The position numbers and the translations under genes are program-made. Positions 24,979 to 33,628 of a stretch of DNA of 64,000 bases are shown here, piece after piece. How positions within the stretch are numbered: the first letter of the stretch is position 1; each line of letters starts with the position of its first letter. Under the pieces are notes generated by a model that saw only the letters and a program-made list of their open reading frames with translations, was not told the DNA's origin and did not search any database. The stretch lies in NCBI GenBank assembly GCA_051881455.1, contig JBJEPX010000005.1, positions 9,221 to 73,220 of the forward strand, read 5' to 3'. Source of the stretch: Fimenecus sp051881455. GTDB taxonomy: Bacteria > Bacillota > Clostridia > Oscillospirales > Acutalibacteraceae.

Positions 24979-26253
24979 ATGGAAATGAGATGCACTCCCC
25001 GAATACTTTCGGGAAAAATCAGGGCAATTTCATCAAAATCCCATGCCCACAGATTGCTTATCTGCGGGGCGCTTGCCGATAAGCCCACACAAATCCACTG
25101 CAACTGCTTTTCAAAGGATATTGAGGCAACTGTGCAGTGCTTAAAGGCAATGGGGGCGGATATAAAGGCGGAAAATGAGGTTATAACCGTCACTCCCGCC
25201 GCTTTTAACGAAAAAGCAAGTCTTGACTGCGGCGAGAGCGGCTCAACGCTTCGCTTTTTACTACCCGTGGTGTCGGCTCTGGGTATTGATGCAACAATTT
25301 CGGGTCACGGCAGATTGCCGGAGCGTCCTCTTTCCCCTTTAAAAGAGGAAATGGAGAAAAAGGGCGTTTGCTTTCATACAGGAAGCGATTTTCCCTTGCA
25401 TATTTCGGGTCGTCTCACGGCAGGAGAGTATGTTCTGGCGGGTAATGTGAGCTCACAGTTTATAAGCGGTCTTTTGTTCTCACTGCCCTTGCTTGAAGGC
25501 GACAGCACAATAAGACTGTTGCCTCCCGTAGAGTCCCGCTCGTATATAAACATAACTCTTTCCGCTCTTTCCCAATTCGGTATTGAAATAACAGAGCAGG
25601 AAAATGTGTATAAAATAAAAGGCGGTCAGAAATATATCTCCCCCTCTGAGATTTCAGTGGATGGCGATTGGTCAAACAGTTCCTTTTTCCTTTGTGCAGG
25701 AGCACTGAGTAAAGACGGCGTAACGGTAACGGGGCTTGATGTAAATTCACCACAAGGGGATAAAAAAATCCTCGATGTGTTAAAGCGTATGGGCGCGGAT
25801 GTGAACGTCAGCGACAATGAAATAACAGTTAAGAAAAACAAGCTTATTGGCACAATGGTGGATGCTTCGGATATACCCGACGCAGTCCCCGTAATTTCAG
25901 TTACGGCGGCTATGTGCGATAAGGGCGTTACTCATATTATAAATGCGGGCAGACTTCGCCTAAAAGAAAGCGACCGTATAGCATCTGTCAGCGCAATGCT
26001 CACGAAGGCAGGCGCGGCTGTCAGCGAAACTGACGATGGGCTTGTAATTTGGGGCGAAAACGAGCTAATCGGCGGCAGAATTGAGGGCTGCAACGACCAC
26101 AGAATAGTAATGGCGGCGGCGGTTTTAAGCTCGCTTTGTCAGTTGCCCGTGGATATAACCGAGGCGGAGGCGGTCAATAAATCATACCCCGATTTCTTTA
26201 AGGATTTCAACAGCTTGGGAGGTAGTGCAAATGTCATCAATGACGGGAAATAA
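24979..26253 (+). CDS. aroA: 5-enolpyruvylshikimate-3-phosphate synthase
   Basis: The enzyme transfers the enolpyruvyl group of PEP to shikimate-3-phosphate. The 424-residue protein has the two-domain EPSPS layout with the phosphate motif CGESGSTLRFLLPV (about 75-88) and RLKESDRIAS (about 328-337). In the variable motif ahead of the first, ISSKSHAHRLLICGAL replaces the usual SKS(x)TNR; the Lys is kept. The ATG follows the aroB stop directly. It overlaps aroC by 23 bases. Confidence 0.95.
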   Translation: MEMRCTPRILSGKIRAISSKSHAHRLLICGALADKPTQIHCNCFSKDIEATVQCLKAMGADIKAENEVITVTPAAFNEKASLDCGESGSTLRFLLPVVSALGIDATISGHGRLPERPLSPLKEEMEKKGVCFHTGSDFPLHISGRLTAGEYVLAGNVSSQFISGLLFSLPLLEGDSTIRLLPPVESRSYINITLSALSQFGIEITEQENVYKIKGGQKYISPSEISVDGDWSNSSFFLCAGALSKDGVTVTGLDVNSPQGDKKILDVLKRMGADVNVSDNEITVKKNKLIGTMVDASDIPDAVPVISVTAAMCDKGVTHIINAGRLRLKESDRIASVSAMLTKAGAAVSETDDGLVIWGENELIGGRIEGCNDHRIVMAAAVLSSLCQLPVDITEAEAVNKSYPDFFKDFNSLGGSANVINDGK

Positions 26254-27295
26254 AATAAAAATATCGGTTTTCGGTCAGTCCCATTCCGAGGGGATAGGGG
26301 TTGTTATAGACTCACTCCCTGCGGGTAAAAAAATTGACCTTGAAAAGGTGTATCATTTTATGGAGCGCCGTGCCCCCGGCAGAAATATTCTTTCTACACA
26401 GAGAAAAGAGGCGGATAAGCCTGAAATCATTTCAGGACTTGTAAACGGCGTTACCTGCGGCGTACCTCTTTGTGCAGTAATCCGAAATACCAACACCCGC
26501 TCTGCCGATTATAACAACATAGCGGATACACCACGTCCTTCTCACGCCGATTTCAGCGGATTTATGCGTTACAAAGGCTTTAACGATGTGGCGGGCGGCG
26601 GACATTTTTCAGGCAGACTCACCGCTCCACTTTGCTTTGCAGGGGCTGTATGTATGCAGGTTTTGGAGGGAATGGGCATAAAGATTCAGGCGCATATCCT
26701 TAAAATCAAAGATGTGAGCGATGAAAGCTTTAACCCCGTCAGCGTGGCGGAAATGAATATCGGCAAAAAGCCGTTCCCTGTTATAAACGATAAGGCAGGG
26801 GAGAAAATGCGCGCCCAAATTGATAAAGCAAGGCTTGATTGCGATTCCGTAGGCGGAATAATCGAGTGCGCTGTAACGGGACTCAGGGCAGGACTTGGCA
26901 ACCCAATGTTTGACGGCGTTGAAAATATGCTTGCAAAAAATATTTTCGGTATTCCTGCCGTAAAGGGTATAGAGTTCGGTAACGGCTTCGGGGCGGCAGG
27001 ACTTTTCGGCAGTGAGAATAACGACGATTTCTGCATTGAAAACGGTGAAATAAAAACCGTTACCAACAACAGCGGCGGAATAAACGGCGGAATTACAAAC
27101 GGTATGCCCATAATTTTCAGAACAGCTTTTAAGCCCACTCCGTCAATTTATAAGGAGCAAAACAGCGTAAGCATAAAGGATAAAACGGAAAAGAAACTTA
27201 AAATAGAGGGCAGGCATGACCCATGCATCGTCCCCCGTGCCGTTCCCGTTGTTGAGGCAGTAACGGCTTTCACCATTTTAGATATGATAATGTGA
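26231..27295 (+). CDS. aroC: Chorismate synthase
   Basis: This FMN-dependent enzyme makes chorismate from EPSP. The start is the ATG eight bases after GGGAGGT, giving 354 residues; an upstream in-frame GTG is too close to the site. Signatures are FGQSHSEGIGVVID near the N-terminus, RRAPGRN, and GGINGGITNGMPI near residue 275. It overlaps the end of aroA, implying coupled translation. Confidence 0.96.
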   Translation: MSSMTGNKIKISVFGQSHSEGIGVVIDSLPAGKKIDLEKVYHFMERRAPGRNILSTQRKEADKPEIISGLVNGVTCGVPLCAVIRNTNTRSADYNNIADTPRPSHADFSGFMRYKGFNDVAGGGHFSGRLTAPLCFAGAVCMQVLEGMGIKIQAHILKIKDVSDESFNPVSVAEMNIGKKPFPVINDKAGEKMRAQIDKARLDCDSVGGIIECAVTGLRAGLGNPMFDGVENMLAKNIFGIPAVKGIEFGNGFGAAGLFGSENNDDFCIENGEIKTVTNNSGGINGGITNGMPIIFRTAFKPTPSIYKEQNSVSIKDKTEKKLKIEGRHDPCIVPRAVPVVEAVTAFTILDMIM

Positions 27296-27304
27296 GGATA
27301 ATTT

Positions 27305-28450
27305 ATGGAAGACCTTTCAAAAACCCGTGAAAAGATAAACGCAATAGATAATCAGATAATTGACCTTTGGAAAGAGAGAATGGACGCGGCTCTTGAAGTT
27401 GCAAGGTATAAAAAGGAAAACAGTCTGCCAGTTCTCGATTCACGAAGGGAAAAAGAGCTTCTTGACCGTGTTGCCGAAAGAGCAGGCGAGGGGCTTGAAA
27501 CGTATGCCAGAGCCCTTTATAACACGGTTATGGGCGTTTCCCGTTCATATCAGCACAAATATCTTTATGAGGGCGGCGAAATATCCGAAAAAATTAAATC
27601 CGCTCTTGAAAATACTCAACAGCTTTTTCCTCAAAAAGCGATTGTCGCTTGCCAGGGAGTTGAGGGGGCTTATTCGGGGCTTGCCGCCGAAAAAATTTTT
27701 AAATATCCCAATGTGTCGTATTTTAAGAGCTGGTACGATGTGGTGAACGCCGTCCAGAAGGGACTTTGCCGATACGGCGTTCTGCCCATTGAAAACAGCA
27801 CGGCAGGCAGTGTCAACGGCGTTTATGACCTTATGGCGGAGCACAATTTCTATATTGTAAGGAGTATCCGCCTTAAAATAAATCACTGCCTTTTGGCAAA
27901 CCGTGGCGCAAGCCTTGAAAATATCAAAGAAATTTATTCTCATGAGCAGGCAATAAATCAGTGCAGTGAGTTTTTGCGCATTCACAGCGATATAAAGGTA
28001 AATGTGTGCGAAAATACCGCCGTTGCCGCAAAAAAGGTTATGGAAAGCGGCAGAACGGATGTTGCGGCAATATCCTCTGAAAACTGCCGTGAGCTTTATA
28101 ACCTTTGTGTTGTTTCCGACTCCGTGCAAAATAAAAATAATAACTACACACGCTTTATCTGCATTTCAAAAGAGGCGGAAATTTATCCCGGAGCGGATAA
28201 AACAAGTATAGTACTCACTCTTCCTCACCGCCCGGGTGCACTTTATCAGGTTTTGGCGGGCTTTTACGCTTTGGGAATCAATATAATCAAGCTTGAAAGC
28301 CGTCCTATTCAGAATAAGGATTTTGAGTTTATGTTTTATTTTGATGTGGCGGCGTCGGTTTACGATGATGCATTTTATGAGATTTTAGAGCGGTTGAGTG
28401 ATGAGTGCGAGTATTTCCATTATCTCGGAAGCTACTCGGAGGTGATGTGA
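27305..28450 (+). CDS. pheA: Bifunctional chorismate mutase / prephenate dehydratase (P-protein)
   Basis: This 381-residue fusion converts chorismate to prephenate and on to phenylpyruvate. Residues 1-90 are an AroQ-class chorismate mutase (REKINAIDNQIIDLWKERMD). Residues 110-290 are the dehydratase (GVEGAYSGLAAEKIF, ENSTAGSVNGVYDLM, catalytic NNYTRF). Residues 298-375 are an ACT domain with HRPGALYQVL and LESRP, which binds Phe as feedback inhibitor in homologues. It is the enzyme most directly tied to the Phe codons of the leader peptide. Confidence 0.96.
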   Translation: MEDLSKTREKINAIDNQIIDLWKERMDAALEVARYKKENSLPVLDSRREKELLDRVAERAGEGLETYARALYNTVMGVSRSYQHKYLYEGGEISEKIKSALENTQQLFPQKAIVACQGVEGAYSGLAAEKIFKYPNVSYFKSWYDVVNAVQKGLCRYGVLPIENSTAGSVNGVYDLMAEHNFYIVRSIRLKINHCLLANRGASLENIKEIYSHEQAINQCSEFLRIHSDIKVNVCENTAVAAKKVMESGRTDVAAISSENCRELYNLCVVSDSVQNKNNNYTRFICISKEAEIYPGADKTSIVLTLPHRPGALYQVLAGFYALGINIIKLESRPIQNKDFEFMFYFDVAASVYDDAFYEILERLSDECEYFHYLGSYSEVM

Positions 28451-28452
28451 GG

Positions 28453-29688
28453 GTGTACGGACTTTTGGGCGAGCACCTTGCTCACAGTTTTTCGCCGCAG
28501 ATACATAATATGCTGGGCGAATATGAATACAATCTCTTTGAGGTGGAAAAGGAAAGCCTTGAAGAGTTTATGAAAACTCATAATTTTGACGGAATAAATG
28601 TAACCATACCGTATAAAAAAGCGGTTATGCCTTATCTTGATGTAATTTCTCCTGAGGCGTTAAAAATTGGCTCCGTCAACACCGTAACAGTCCGTGACGG
28701 CAAGCTTTACGGCGATAATACGGATTATTTCGGCTTTCTTTATATGGTCAGAAAGAGCGGTATTGAAATCAAGGGCAAAAAAGCCCTTGTTTTAGGAACG
28801 GGCGGAGCTTCGCTTACCGTTATTGCCGTTTTAAAGGATTTGGGATCAGGGGAGATTATAAATATTTCCAGAAACGGCGAGAATAACTACGGTAATATTT
28901 CACGCCACAGTGATGCGGAAATAATTGTCAATACCACTCCTGTGGGAATGTACCCCAATAATCTTCAAAGCGCCGTGGATATAAGCATTTTCCCAAAGCT
29001 TTGCGGTGTACTTGATATAATTTACAATCCTCTTAAAACCAAGCTTATCCTTGAAGCCGAGGAAAAAGGAATACCGTGCGCCGCAGGCCTTTCAATGCTG
29101 GTGGCGCAGGCAAAAAAGGCAAACGAAATATTCTTTGGCAGAGCACTTCCCGACAGTGTTTGCGAAAAAATTGAGAATATTTTAAGAAGTAAATTCCAAA
29201 ATATCGTGCTTGTGGGTATGGCAGGGTGCGGAAAATCCACCGTGGGCAAGGATCTTGCCGAAATGCTTTGCAAGGATTTTGCGGACACCGATGAAATGAT
29301 TGAACAACAAGAAAAATGCCCCCTTCCCCAAATTATCGGAGAAAAGGGCGAGGAATATTTCAGAAAATGCGAGAGCGAAGCCGTGAAAAAAGCAGGCATG
29401 GAGAAAGGCTGTGTAATAGCAACGGGCGGCGGCGTTGTAACAAGGGAAGAAAACTTGTTTCCCTTGCGGCAAAACGGAATTATAGTATTTATAAACCGTG
29501 ACGCGGAAAAACTGCCCACACAGGGCAGACCGCTTTCACAGAAAATGGGAGTAAAAGCGCTGTATGAAAGGCGACTGCCCCTTTACAGAGTTTTTGCCCA
29601 TATTGAAATTGACGGTAACGGCACAGTAGAGGAAACGGCGAAGCTAATAGAAAGGGAGATAAAAAAGTATGAAAATTCTTGTAATTAA
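28453..29688 (+). CDS. aroE-aroK: Fused shikimate dehydrogenase - shikimate kinase
   Basis: I choose the GTG seven bases after GGAGGTGA, giving 411 residues; earlier in-frame starts lie inside pheA. Residues 1-250 are AroE (HSFSPQIHNML, catalytic Lys in NVTIPYKKA, DNTDYFGF, and nucleotide motif LGTGGASLT). Residues 255-411 are AroK (Walker A GMAGCGKST, DTD, GGGVV, GRPL). One protein thus carries two consecutive steps, from dehydroshikimate to shikimate-3-phosphate. The start codon directly follows the pheA stop and its end overlaps aroQ by 20 bases. Confidence 0.95.
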   Translation: MYGLLGEHLAHSFSPQIHNMLGEYEYNLFEVEKESLEEFMKTHNFDGINVTIPYKKAVMPYLDVISPEALKIGSVNTVTVRDGKLYGDNTDYFGFLYMVRKSGIEIKGKKALVLGTGGASLTVIAVLKDLGSGEIINISRNGENNYGNISRHSDAEIIVNTTPVGMYPNNLQSAVDISIFPKLCGVLDIIYNPLKTKLILEAEEKGIPCAAGLSMLVAQAKKANEIFFGRALPDSVCEKIENILRSKFQNIVLVGMAGCGKSTVGKDLAEMLCKDFADTDEMIEQQEKCPLPQIIGEKGEEYFRKCESEAVKKAGMEKGCVIATGGGVVTREENLFPLRQNGIIVFINRDAEKLPTQGRPLSQKMGVKALYERRLPLYRVFAHIEIDGNGTVEETAKLIEREIKKYENSCN

Positions 29689-30100
29689 CGGGCCCAATCT
29701 TAATCTGCTTGGTATCCGTGAACCTACTATTTACGGCGGCGAAACATATGAAACTCTGCTTTTAAAGATTGATGAATGGGCAAAGGAGCTTGGCTGTGAA
29801 GTGAAGTGCTTTCAGTCCAATCATGAGGGCGGTATAGTAGATGAAATTCACGCCGCTCTCGGGCAGTTTGACGGCATTGTAATAAATGCAGGAGCATACA
29901 CTCATACAAGCATTGCAATTCTTGACGCGCTCAAAGCCGTTTCCATTCCTGCGGTGGAGGTGCATATCTCCGACCTTTCAAAGCGTGAGGATTTCCGCCA
30001 GATTTCCTATCTTGGGTTGGCTTGCTGTGAGCATTTTGTGGGCTTCGGTACGAACGGCTACCGAATGGCAATGGAATACCTTTGCAATAATTATAATTAA
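29669..30100 (+). CDS. aroQ: Type II 3-dehydroquinate dehydratase
   Basis: This 143-residue dodecamer-type enzyme dehydrates 3-dehydroquinate. It carries INGPNLNLLGIREP (about 6-19) with the Asn-Leu-Asn family motif, FQSNHEGGIVD, NAGAYTHTSIAI and VEVHISDLSKREDFR, the usual active-site segments. The catalytic Tyr is expected in PTIYGG. The ATG overlaps the end of the AroE-AroK gene, preceded by AAAGGGAGA. It completes the seven-step shikimate set and is followed by a terminator. Confidence 0.96.
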   Translation: MKILVINGPNLNLLGIREPTIYGGETYETLLLKIDEWAKELGCEVKCFQSNHEGGIVDEIHAALGQFDGIVINAGAYTHTSIAILDALKAVSIPAVEVHISDLSKREDFRQISYLGLACCEHFVGFGTNGYRMAMEYLCNNYN

Positions 30101-30112
30101 GAAAGTATAATC

Positions 30113-30154
30113 AAAAAAATCCGTGCTTCTCTTTGTAGAAACACGGTTTTTTTT
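30113..30154. terminator. Terminator of the aromatic operon
   Basis: AAAAAAATCCGTG and CACGGTTTTTTTT form a stem around an A/T-containing loop. T runs on both strands allow it to serve the aromatic operon and the convergent GH28 gene. Confidence 0.85.
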
Positions 30155-30166
30155 GATGATTTGTTT

Positions 30167-31498
30167 TTAATGTGCGTCTTTACCCGCAAAGCGGATAAGC
30201 TCCAAATCGGGGCAGTTTTCGTGGTCTATTGCAAAGGCGTAATCGTCACAAATATTTCCCCACTCTACGCAGGATTTTTCGATTGTGACATTCTTTGCGT
30301 TTCTGATATAAAAGCCCGAATTTTTCGCCTTTTCCACACCGTATTCAAGGCAGGGGCGCAAATCGTACAGTCCGCAGTCCCATTTTGAGGTTTTTGAAAG
30401 AGTTACACTTACATTTTCAAAGGTGACATTTTCAATCATATTGTCCTTTGTACCGTGAATGAGCACTCCGTTTTCGCCCTTGCAGGTGATATTTCTGAAA
30501 CGAATATTTTTAATCTTGCCCGATTTTGTATTTTCGTCACGGTTAAAGGTGGTAATAACTATGGGCTCTGCCGTTCCCCACCAATCGGGGCAAAAACGGC
30601 GTGTTTCAATAATGCAGTTTGAATATGTAACATTTTCAACATTGCCGCCGTCACGGATTTGTATTGAAAGTCCGCGGTTGCTCTTTGAAATTATACAGTT
30701 ATCCACAATTACATTGCGGAAATCCCCCACGCCCTCAGTGCCTATTTTAATCGCCGCCGAGGTGGAAATAAGCGTGCAGTTTGATATTATTATATTCTCG
30801 CATGGACCGTATTCCGAATTTCCCTTTGAGGTTTTAAGGCATATGCAATCGTCGGCACACTCCACATGACAGCCTAAAATCCGCACATTGGAGCAATGGT
30901 CGGGGTCAATACCGTCGGAATTTGCCACATCAAGGTCATTTAAAATCCGTATCTCGGAAATCAGCACATCGTCGCATCCGGCAGGGTGAAGCGTCCAGAA
31001 AGGCGCGTCAACTATTGTAATATTTTTAAAAGTTATATGATTGCTTTTTTCAATGTATATAACGGTTGGGCGGGGATAAAAATTGCCCGTTACATAGTAT
31101 TTATCTTTACGCTCAACAAATGCGTGACCGTTGGCGTCGATTGTGCCCTCGCCCGTGATTGAACAGCCGTCCGCCTCAAAGCCGTATATAAAGCAAAAAG
31201 AGGGTTTCCCCGTAACAGGGTTGCCTATAAGGGTATTTGTTTTGTCGTTGATAAAATTACAGGGGCGAAAATAACCGTCAATGTTGTCCGTCGCTTTAAG
31301 GCGCGAGCCCTTTTGCAGGTGAAGCTCAACATTTTTCTTGATTCTTATTGAATCGGAAAAATATGTTTTGCCTGATGTGAGCACCACCGTTCCTCCGCCG
31401 TTTTCAAAAGCTTTGTCAATGGCAGACTGAATAGCCGCACAGTCGTTATGCGCGCTGTCGCCCACAGCACCGAAATCCTCGGGATAAAAATACAGCAT
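30167..31498 (-). CDS. Glycoside hydrolase family 28 (polygalacturonase-like)
   Basis: The start is the ATG after GGAGGAG, giving 443 residues; a longer hydrophobic N-terminal frame lacks a site. It is a right-handed beta-helix enzyme: a pectate-lyase-like N-terminus (FGAVGDSAHNDCAAIQSAID) and GH28 motifs NSDGIDPDHC and CADDCICLKTS, whose Asp residues form the catalytic set. The usual GHG loop is replaced by KIGTEGVGDFRNV, so substrate preference may differ from classical polygalacturonases. With no signal peptide it should work in the cytosol on imported oligogalacturonides or rhamnogalacturonides. A promoter TTGTTA-N17-TATACT lies at 31533-31561. Confidence 0.88.
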   Translation of the reverse strand: MLYFYPEDFGAVGDSAHNDCAAIQSAIDKAFENGGGTVVLTSGKTYFSDSIRIKKNVELHLQKGSRLKATDNIDGYFRPCNFINDKTNTLIGNPVTGKPSFCFIYGFEADGCSITGEGTIDANGHAFVERKDKYYVTGNFYPRPTVIYIEKSNHITFKNITIVDAPFWTLHPAGCDDVLISEIRILNDLDVANSDGIDPDHCSNVRILGCHVECADDCICLKTSKGNSEYGPCENIIISNCTLISTSAAIKIGTEGVGDFRNVIVDNCIISKSNRGLSIQIRDGGNVENVTYSNCIIETRRFCPDWWGTAEPIVITTFNRDENTKSGKIKNIRFRNITCKGENGVLIHGTKDNMIENVTFENVSVTLSKTSKWDCGLYDLRPCLEYGVEKAKNSGFYIRNAKNVTIEKSCVEWGNICDDYAFAIDHENCPDLELIRFAGKDAH

Positions 31499-31532
31499 AA
31501 TACTCCTCCGTAATTTCATAAATATCGAAAAA

Positions 31533-31561
31533 AGTATAACACAATAAAACAGGAATAACAA
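31533..31561 (-). promoter_or_regulatory. Promoter of the GH28 gene
   Basis: On the minus strand, TTGTTA (31561-31556), 17 bases, then TATACT (31538-31533). Confidence 0.7.
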
Positions 31562-31706
31562 TATCAAATAATGTAAACGATAAATTTTTCACTAACATAC
31601 AGACCTATGCTGTATTTTTAAAAATCCGTTGTATCCGCAAGTGTTTACTTGCTTTTTGCTGTTTGTTGACGGTTTAATATGTCATAAAAAGTTAAAAATT
31701 CGGTAA

Positions 31707-31735
31707 TTGACAAAACAAACAGGCTGTGATAAATT
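31707..31735 (+). promoter_or_regulatory. Promoter of the GtrA/HAD/MBL operon
   Basis: Consensus TTGACA (31707-31712), exactly 17 bases, then TAAATT (31730-31735), 45 bases before the first gene. The rest of the 31499-31780 gap is AT-rich with no other feature I can name. Confidence 0.8.
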
Positions 31736-31780
31736 AAAATGGGGTTGATTGGACAAAGATTCTGTTTGAAGGAGTTTTAT

Positions 31781-32287
31781 ATGAAAGAAAAACTAACGGC
31801 TTTTACTGAAAAACACAAAGAAATATGGAAGTTCATTAAATTTGCCTTTACGGGTGCCAGCACATCAATTTTGGAGATGGCGGTTTATGCTGTTCTTCAA
31901 TACGGCATTTTCCGTTCCTTGCAGGGCGTTCCTGTGGAAAACAGCCCTGTGCTTGAATTTTTGGGAATAGAATACAAAGGCTATATGTATTCCTATTTCA
32001 TATCGGCGGTAATCGGCTATGCGGCGGCGTTTATTATGAACCGTAAGCTTACCTTTAAGTCGGATGCAAATCCCATTGCTTCAAGCATTATGTATGCCGT
32101 TATGGTGCTTTGCACAATCGTTTTCAACACCTGGTTCGGCGCATTCCTGGGAACATGGATTACAAGAAACGGCTGGAACAATTTCTGGGTTGATATGCTT
32201 GTAAAGCTCATTGTAATGACCGTACCCACAATATGGACATATCCTCTCAGCCGATTCGTAATTCACAGAAAGAAAAAGGACGCATAA
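31781..32287 (+). CDS. GtrA-like membrane protein
   Basis: The start is the ATG after GAAGGAG, giving 168 residues. GtrA proteins have four membrane helices and are thought to flip polyprenyl-linked sugars or otherwise aid cell-surface glycan assembly. KFIKFAFTGASTSILEMAVY near residue 20 and NRKLTFKS near 90 are the family signatures. The next gene begins with a second, related GtrA domain, so the two may form a heterodimer. Confidence 0.88.
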   Translation: MKEKLTAFTEKHKEIWKFIKFAFTGASTSILEMAVYAVLQYGIFRSLQGVPVENSPVLEFLGIEYKGYMYSYFISAVIGYAAAFIMNRKLTFKSDANPIASSIMYAVMVLCTIVFNTWFGAFLGTWITRNGWNNFWVDMLVKLIVMTVPTIWTYPLSRFVIHRKKKDA

Positions 32288-32293
32288 ATTCAA

Positions 32294-33625
32294 ATGGAAA
32301 AAACCGAACATCAGTCTTTCACGATTCGCCACCCCGAGCTGTGGAAATTCATAAAATTCAATATATGCATTGTGGTAACAACGGCACTTGATTTGTGCAT
32401 ATATATGTTTCTACTTTATAATGTTTTTGATGAGCTTAACGCTGTGCCCGTTACCGATAATGCGCTTCTGCACTTTATGGGCATTGAATATAAGGGGTAT
32501 CTTTATTCCTATGCAATATCTACAACTGTCGGTTATGTTGCGGCGTATCTTATCAACCGAAAGCTTACCTTTCATTCCAATGTGAACGCCGCTTTTTCAA
32601 GCTTTTTGTATGTGCTGATGGTAACGCTCACAATTATGTTTGACTCATGGCTGGGCTCGGTTGTGGGCACAATCATGGTAAACAACGGGTGGAGCACGCC
32701 TATTACCGAAATAATTGCAAAATGTATTATTATAAATGTACCTACTATTTGGACATATCCCTTGGAGCGATATGTAATTCAGCGGCAAAAAAAACCTAAA
32801 ATACGACTGCTTGCCACGGATTTGGACGGTACTCTTCTCCATGATGACGGCACTGTAAGTCCGGAAAATCTTTCCGCAATGGAAAAGGCCGCGAAAGAGG
32901 GGGCGTTTGTCGTACCCACAACGGGAAGAAGCTTTTATGAAATGCCCGAAATACTGCGTACAAAAAAGCCATATACCCATTGTATCTGCTCCAACGGTGC
33001 CGTGTGCTTTGACCGTGACGGAAAAGTACTGTTTGAACATACCTTTCCCGCAGAATTGACTAACAGACTTTTTGCAATATTGTCGGAATATGACACTATG
33101 GTTGAAATATATGCCGACGGCATTCCACAGACCGAACAGCGCTTTTTGAATAAAGAAGCATACGACTATTTCAGAATAGAAGAAAATTATCACACCGTTA
33201 TGGACGAGACCCGAAAGGGACACGCGGATTCTCGCGCCCTTTTAAACGCTTGTGAAAGCTGTGCAGAGATGTTCAATATATTTTTCCGTGACGAAAATGA
33301 GCGCAAGGAAGCCTTCCGGCGTATCGGCGCAATGCCGGAGGTGGTTTTGACCACATCAATGCAAAGCAATATGGAAATTTTGCAGGCAAATGTAACAAAA
33401 GGCTCTGCACTCATGGCTCTGTGCAAACAGCTTAAAGTTAAAAAGAGCCGGTGTGTCGCCATGGGTGACAGCCGCAATGATTTGACAATGTTTGAGGCTG
33501 TGGGAACGCCCCTTGCGGTGGAAAACGCCTGCGACGAGCTTAAAAAATTGTCGGCAGAGGTCATTTGCAGTAATGAAGATAACGCATTTGCTTATGCTGT
33601 GGAGAAGTATCTCAAAAGAGGTTGA
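32294..33625 (+). CDS. GtrA-like domain fused to a Cof-type HAD phosphatase
   Basis: Residues 1-165 of this 443-residue protein repeat the GtrA layout (LWKFIKFNICIVVTTALDL, NRKLTFHS, YPLERYVIQRQKK), with four membrane helices. Residues 172-440 form a cytosolic Cof-like HAD hydrolase with motif I ATDLDGTLLHDDG, motif II TTGR, and motif IV AMGDSRNDLTMF. A sugar-phosphate or polyprenyl-phosphate substrate would link both halves, but this is inference. I know of no well-described fusion of this type. The start follows AAAGGA and lies six bases after the first GtrA gene. Confidence 0.88.
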   Translation: MEKTEHQSFTIRHPELWKFIKFNICIVVTTALDLCIYMFLLYNVFDELNAVPVTDNALLHFMGIEYKGYLYSYAISTTVGYVAAYLINRKLTFHSNVNAAFSSFLYVLMVTLTIMFDSWLGSVVGTIMVNNGWSTPITEIIAKCIIINVPTIWTYPLERYVIQRQKKPKIRLLATDLDGTLLHDDGTVSPENLSAMEKAAKEGAFVVPTTGRSFYEMPEILRTKKPYTHCICSNGAVCFDRDGKVLFEHTFPAELTNRLFAILSEYDTMVEIYADGIPQTEQRFLNKEAYDYFRIEENYHTVMDETRKGHADSRALLNACESCAEMFNIFFRDENERKEAFRRIGAMPEVVLTTSMQSNMEILQANVTKGSALMALCKQLKVKKSRCVAMGDSRNDLTMFEAVGTPLAVENACDELKKLSAEVICSNEDNAFAYAVEKYLKRG

Positions 33626-33628
33626 TTT

